A stretch of 64,000 nt of DNA from Sthenelais limicola (taxonomy: Eukaryota; Annelida; Polychaeta; Phyllodocida; Sigalionidae), in NCBI GenBank assembly GCA_942159475.1, contig OW804094.1, forward strand, positions 15,187,708 to 15,251,707, read 5' to 3'. Of the stretch, positions 53,601-59,741 are shown one piece after another. The translations under genes were made by a program, and so were the position numbers. Position 1 is the first letter of the stretch. The number at the start of each line of letters is the position of its first letter. The notes under the pieces are model-generated. The model saw only the letters and a program-made list of their open reading frames with translations, was not told the origin of the DNA and did no database searches.

Positions 53601-56600
53601 AATTAGTGAAATTTGAGATTTGAATAGAAATTAGCTGGGAGACCAGCTTTAATAACTTACCAGCGACAAAGAGGAAGTCTTTGAGGGTACCAACGGGAAT
53701 TCTGAATGAGTTTTTGATGGTATAGGTAGTGTCCGGACCAAGGTTGTTAGGCAGACTGAAATCATCTACTCCATTGGAGAACGTAATGGAGGGAGTACTT
53801 TGTGTGAAGTAGTGGTTGGCCACCAATTGCGGCCCTCCTGTATAACAAATAATAAAAATTAAAGCGTTTTATTTCGAAAAGGATCGAGTATTTTCGTCAG
53901 CATTTCCCCCGGATTGGTATATTTCAGTCACAGTTCCAGTCGCTGTTCCGGCGACTGAATGGGGAGATTGACTGGAAAGCCCAGTCTCCCCATAGTACTT
54001 AGCAACATGACAGTATTTTCTATTCTAATATGTGATGTGTTTCAGGAAAATGAGTCACAAATGGCAGAAAATGGATTTTTAGATATCATTATATTTGAAA
54101 AGATGAGATCAAGCCGGTTCTAATGATAGTAAGTAATTAAATGTAGGCCTACTCCATATCATGACTTTCAAAACGCAAGGATATATTTAATACACTGTCT
54201 TAAAATTTAGTACATGAATTCATATGACTCAAGACGCTAACTCCTCTAAAAATCATAACATTCCTTCAAAGAGATTTTGTAAATAAATGACTTTGAAAAA
54301 TATCAATTTTGCGACTTGTAACTCATTTTCATGAAACACATCACATACCGTATAAACAAATTCTATTCAAACAGACAGGGAGTCTGCCAACTTAATGGAT
54401 AGCTATAAGCACTCCACATACAAGCATGTTCATAATTTCTAAGAGAAATTATGAAATGAATTCTGTAGAATAATTCAAATGGCAATGTACAAATGTAAAA
54501 GTTGGAGGGGAGTCACAACGACTGTAGATGAATTGGATGTATAGATCTGTATTATCCTCCCAACATTTCGGCAAACTCTTTGCCTTCTTCAGGAGGTTAA
54601 TACAATAATGATCATGGATTCGGTTTAGAGCCCTTATGTAGGTGTGTAACATCATGGGTAGTGTATGCACATACAGAGTCAGCATTATAATAAAGTGCGT
54701 TTTAGTTGCGTATTTCAAAATTAAATAGCCTATATGAACATATGAATTCATCCAATATTTTCATAACCTTTTTAGATTCATTTTGAAATATTAATAGAGT
54801 CAGTCGGAGTTTGTTATACTCCGAATCGTTCCCTTTTCACGGTGTTTGCTAATTTTCTTTTTATAAAAATTATAAGTTTGTTCCTCGTTCATTGTTGCAT
54901 AACTAATATATATGCATACACAATCGGTTCTTGTAGCTAAAATATTCTTTTACCTTTACCTTTGATCATAATTGTTTCAGAGTTTTTCTGTAGCAAGAGG
55001 ATGACCACAGTTTCTGTAGCTTTCAAGACTCCCATTAATCAATAACAGAAGCGATACTGATATGAATTTATATTTACCACACAGATGTTTAGCATTCAAT
55101 TCCCCGCTGGATAAACCAGGGAAATGAATACATAAAAAGCTGTGAAAGAAAATAGAAGAAACTATTTCATTTGGTATCAACTAGTGCATGCTTGGATTTA
55201 CCTATGCTAAAATGCACCACCCCTCACTCCGTTGATAAGCAATACTTGTCATATAAATGTGATGCGTTCCAGGAAAATGAGTCACAAGTCGCAGAATTGA
55301 TATTTTTCAAAGCGGTTTTTGGACGAAATCTCTTCATTGGAATATTCGGATTTCTTGGAGGTTTAGCACGTATGGTCATATTAATCTATGTACCAAATTC
55401 CAGGAGAATTGAATTAAATATATCTTGAGTTTTGAAGGTTTCATATGGATTATATTTAGTTACTTTCCTGATAATTACTCATCAAGATAAATTGCAAACT
55501 TTTTTTTCAAAAAAAAAAAATATTAAACTTAAAATATAAAAGTATTTATTAGGTGTCCTAGGGTTTACTATCATTGGAATCGGCTTGATCTCCTCTTTTC
55601 AAATATGGTGATATCTCAGAATCCATATTTTGCGACTTATGACTCATTTTCCTAAAACGGATCACAAATGGTTGTTATTTAAAAAAAGACAATGGGTGTG
55701 GGCAGAGCTTTGAAAACAGATCTGTACCTCCAACCCCCAGACTGAATTCATATGATTTAATTAATGCATAATGTGTAATGCAAGATTCAATCCTAGTTAA
55801 ACTACTATCATTTCCATTTGGCAGCAAGATCGTTGATTGAAACATGACACTACATGGGTGAAATTTCCAGAAAATGCACAATTCACATTCAGAAACCCTC
55901 CCAAATAACCCGAATTCAATACAAAAATGAGACTCAAAACACAATTCAACATAACCAAACACATCCCTTGAATCAACCCGATGCCAAATATACTCAGATA
56001 TACCTGGTATTTATCATTTTTAGCCTAATTTCATAAATGTGTAGAGCTGCCAATTGTACATTTTCTGGCGATCTAACCCACTATACGAATGACTGTTACA
56101 TAACCTTTTCCTTATATTAACAGGGACTTACAGGGTATTGCATTGATCTAAATTTTGAGAAATATTGAGGCTGTTTTTCAGTCAGTGGTTCACTGAATTA
56201 AATTTTAACTCTTTTATTGTGTGAATTTCAAATGGTACCTTAATGACATAACGGTACATGAAATAATAAAAAAAATGCCTTCCATGCAAAGCCTTTTTAT
56301 GGTTGTGAATAGCAAATTTGTATCTGCTGCCGTGACTTCAAAGCTATAATTGTGATAACTCCTTTTTCTCTCGCCAAAGCTAATTAAAAGTGTATTTATA
56401 AACGAGTGAATAAATATTCGGAATTTGGAGTTCGGTGAAATTTGATTACACTTCCCTTTTGGGGGTGGGGGCTTCCTTTTTATTTTAGGGGCACCTTTAG
56501 AGGGGGGCTTGTGACCTCTGCGCCCCCTCCTTTTATCTGTCAAAAATAGGGTAAATACTTCAATAATCAATTATTATCAGAAGATCACAAAAATATTATC

Positions 56601-59600
56601 ATTTGACTTTGACTTGCAATATTGGTTTTATAGATATAAAAAAAACCCAATTATTGCCATCTAACTGTTTATTCAATCAAAATTAATGTTACGCCCCCTC
56701 TCCCCACATACGTGTACATACCTCGAATATCGTGGATACAACCCCAATATATTACTTTCTCATAATGTCATATTGCCTATTTCAAGGATGCTATATTTTG
56801 CTGACATACATATTGTCAATGGCATGCAAAAGGTAAACGAGGTATGAAGAGTTGTAGATAGATGTTTAACGATATTATTACAATGTTCAATATTTAGTTC
56901 TGCAACGATGTCTAAACTATAATTTAAAAGAGAAGTTAAAGTTGAACTATAAATACTTTCATACTATAATAAGAACGCTTTATATAAACTGACGGTTCTA
57001 CGTCTATAAGATATAGATATTATTATTCTGTTTTCATGTAATATGATTATAATGGTTTTTGTATCTGTTTTATAACTTGTTTTATGTCTTATTCCATACT
57101 ATATCTTTATGTACCTAATAGACAGTCACTCATAGTCTAGAAAGTTCTCTTCTTTTTAAAGGTAACGGCTGAGAGAACTGGATATTATCCAGAAGCCTGT
57201 GGACCCATTTGTCATCCTCCTATATGAATAACCTTTGCCAAATAAACATTTTCCATACATTAAAGCTGTGATAAGATCAAAATCTCACCTATCCTTAGAT
57301 AATCTTTTAACAAAAAATAATACATTATACTTGTAATGTTTATCACACTTCTATTGACGTGGGGAAAATGTCAGGAGCGAGGTCGCTAAGAATGACTTTT
57401 GTGTCAATATTTGTAACTTTCAAGTCTTATTAAGATATTTGCTGATTGCTGTTCATGCATTGTTCTCCCATACGTATACTTATCAGTGTGGTTGTACTAC
57501 GATTGGCTTGTTAGATTATCTGTGAGAGATCAAGTATATAAATACTAAGATTTCTGACTTTCATTTAAACAGGATGTTGAATTATGTATGACGTTTTTAA
57601 TGAATAAAATAGGAGTAGAGGCTCCAGAAAACCAGAAAACGAACGATAAAGAAATATAAATGAAATCTTACCTTCCGGATTATCGCAGGTTATAGTAGCA
57701 TGTATGCCGATTTTGACGCCTAGTTCAGGCTGCACATCACCAATATTAGACCAGGAGAACTGATATTTGTCAGTGTTGGAAATGATGGTGCCAGCGGGGA
57801 GAGCGAGAGCCAGTTGGTTAACTGCCTGCGAGGACCCACCATTTAACTTGTACTGTAAATCGACAGAGTACGTGGCCACACCGGCCAGGCCTGACTGTGA
57901 TAAAACAACCTGTTTGAAAGAGAGACACAAATTATTTTATTTACTTTTATTTTATTAGGAGTATTTGCCAGTCGATACACATAAAATAACATGATAATAT
58001 AAGCATTCAAGACAATAATATAAAACATGAACAAGGCAATGTGAAGGACGAGTAGGAAATAGCCACAGTCTTAGTCAAGCTAAGTCTGGTAAAATATATA
58101 TAACAACTTTTATTCAATAGACATGTACATCAATATAATGTATTAATATATTAATGGCCATTACCTTACACAAATTCGTGACCTTTTACATTATATTAAA
58201 GTCAATTTTCCTGACCATTTTCCTTTATCGTTTTATAATTATCAAAATGATATATCCTGATAATTAAACGAAAAGATAAAAAAATATTGGCCAAGAACTC
58301 TTATTTGTATATTATACAAATACGAGGTCTTAATTGGCTCTCTTATGAAGAGTCAGTGCGGACGCGATTTGGCCATCTATATGGGTCAGATTTTCAGAAA
58401 ATGTACACTCGGCAGCTCTACACATTTTAATAGGGAATTCTGCTAAATTAGGCTAAAAGAATTATGAATACTGGAAATATTTGAGTATATTCAGTGTCGC
58501 ATTGATTTATAGTATCAGTTCTGTTATGTTAAACTGTATTTTGAAGCTCATTTCTGTCTTGAATTTGGGTTATTTGCGAGAATTAATGAAGGCGAATTGT
58601 ACATTTTCAGAAAATCTGACCCATTATATTATGGTTTGCTTCTCACCTTGCACGTTGCGTTGTCGACACTGGATGCAGAGTTGTGGGTCAGCTCCAGGGC
58701 GATAGTAGAAGTAACTTTGGAACCTAAAACCTGGGGTGATTTCGAAATGGACACATCAAAAACTGGCCGTATGCAGGCATAGTCCAAGGTATCCTTAGAT
58801 GAGTAGGTGTATTTCCCTGTCTTGCCTTGTACATTGCCTGAAATAACAAGCAATAGAATGATTTACCAGTATAGATCTATTGTTTTAAAATTCTATATTG
58901 AATTTCGGAGGATATTAAAAAAAGGAGTCTCTTTTGCCCTCATCCGTAAAATTGCATTGGCTCAATAAAATTGAATTGTATGAAAAAATGGTTAACATTA
59001 CAGTAATAAGACCTCAAAAGCGGTAAATTGTAATTTCCCTATAAACCTGTTCATAGCATTGTCATAAGTCTTTCTCTAGTGACACAGGTATAGTTACTCT
59101 GCTTCTAGAACAAACAAAATCTCGTTCTCAAAAGGGCATTCAAAGCTCTGGTTTCTTGACTTCTCCAATGCTAATTGATTCTTAAAAACTTTTTTTTCTT
59201 TTTTTTTTGGCAGAAATGATTCTAAAAAGCTGTCACGGAAAGCAAATATTTTTATTTTAAAAAAGGCATTCCCTGTCCTGTAGTCTATACATAGACCCAT
59301 GCCCGCATATAGGGTCAATCACAGCTTATATGGGTCAGATTTTCAGAAAATGTACAATTGGCCACTATATACATTTAGTTAATTCTGCAAAATTAGGCTG
59401 CAATTTGGTCAATACTAGGTAAATTCGAGAATATTCGGCATTGCATTGATTCTAGCAATCTGTTTGGTTAGGTTGAACTGTGTTTTGAACTTTATTTTCG
59501 TCTGAAATGTGGGTTATTTGAGAAGATTGGCCAAATTGAATTGTACATTTTCTGAAAACCTGACCCATATACCATGTGGTCATTGCATGAGTCCACCTTA

Positions 59601-59706
59601 ATATTGGCAAACTATCTTTGTTCTCAGTCAGCAATAGTGGAAAGACTCATGAGTAGCAGAGATCCATATGCAGTGTCAGATACAAAATGTTAAACTTTGG
59701 AACTAC

Positions 59707-59741
<35 letters not shown>

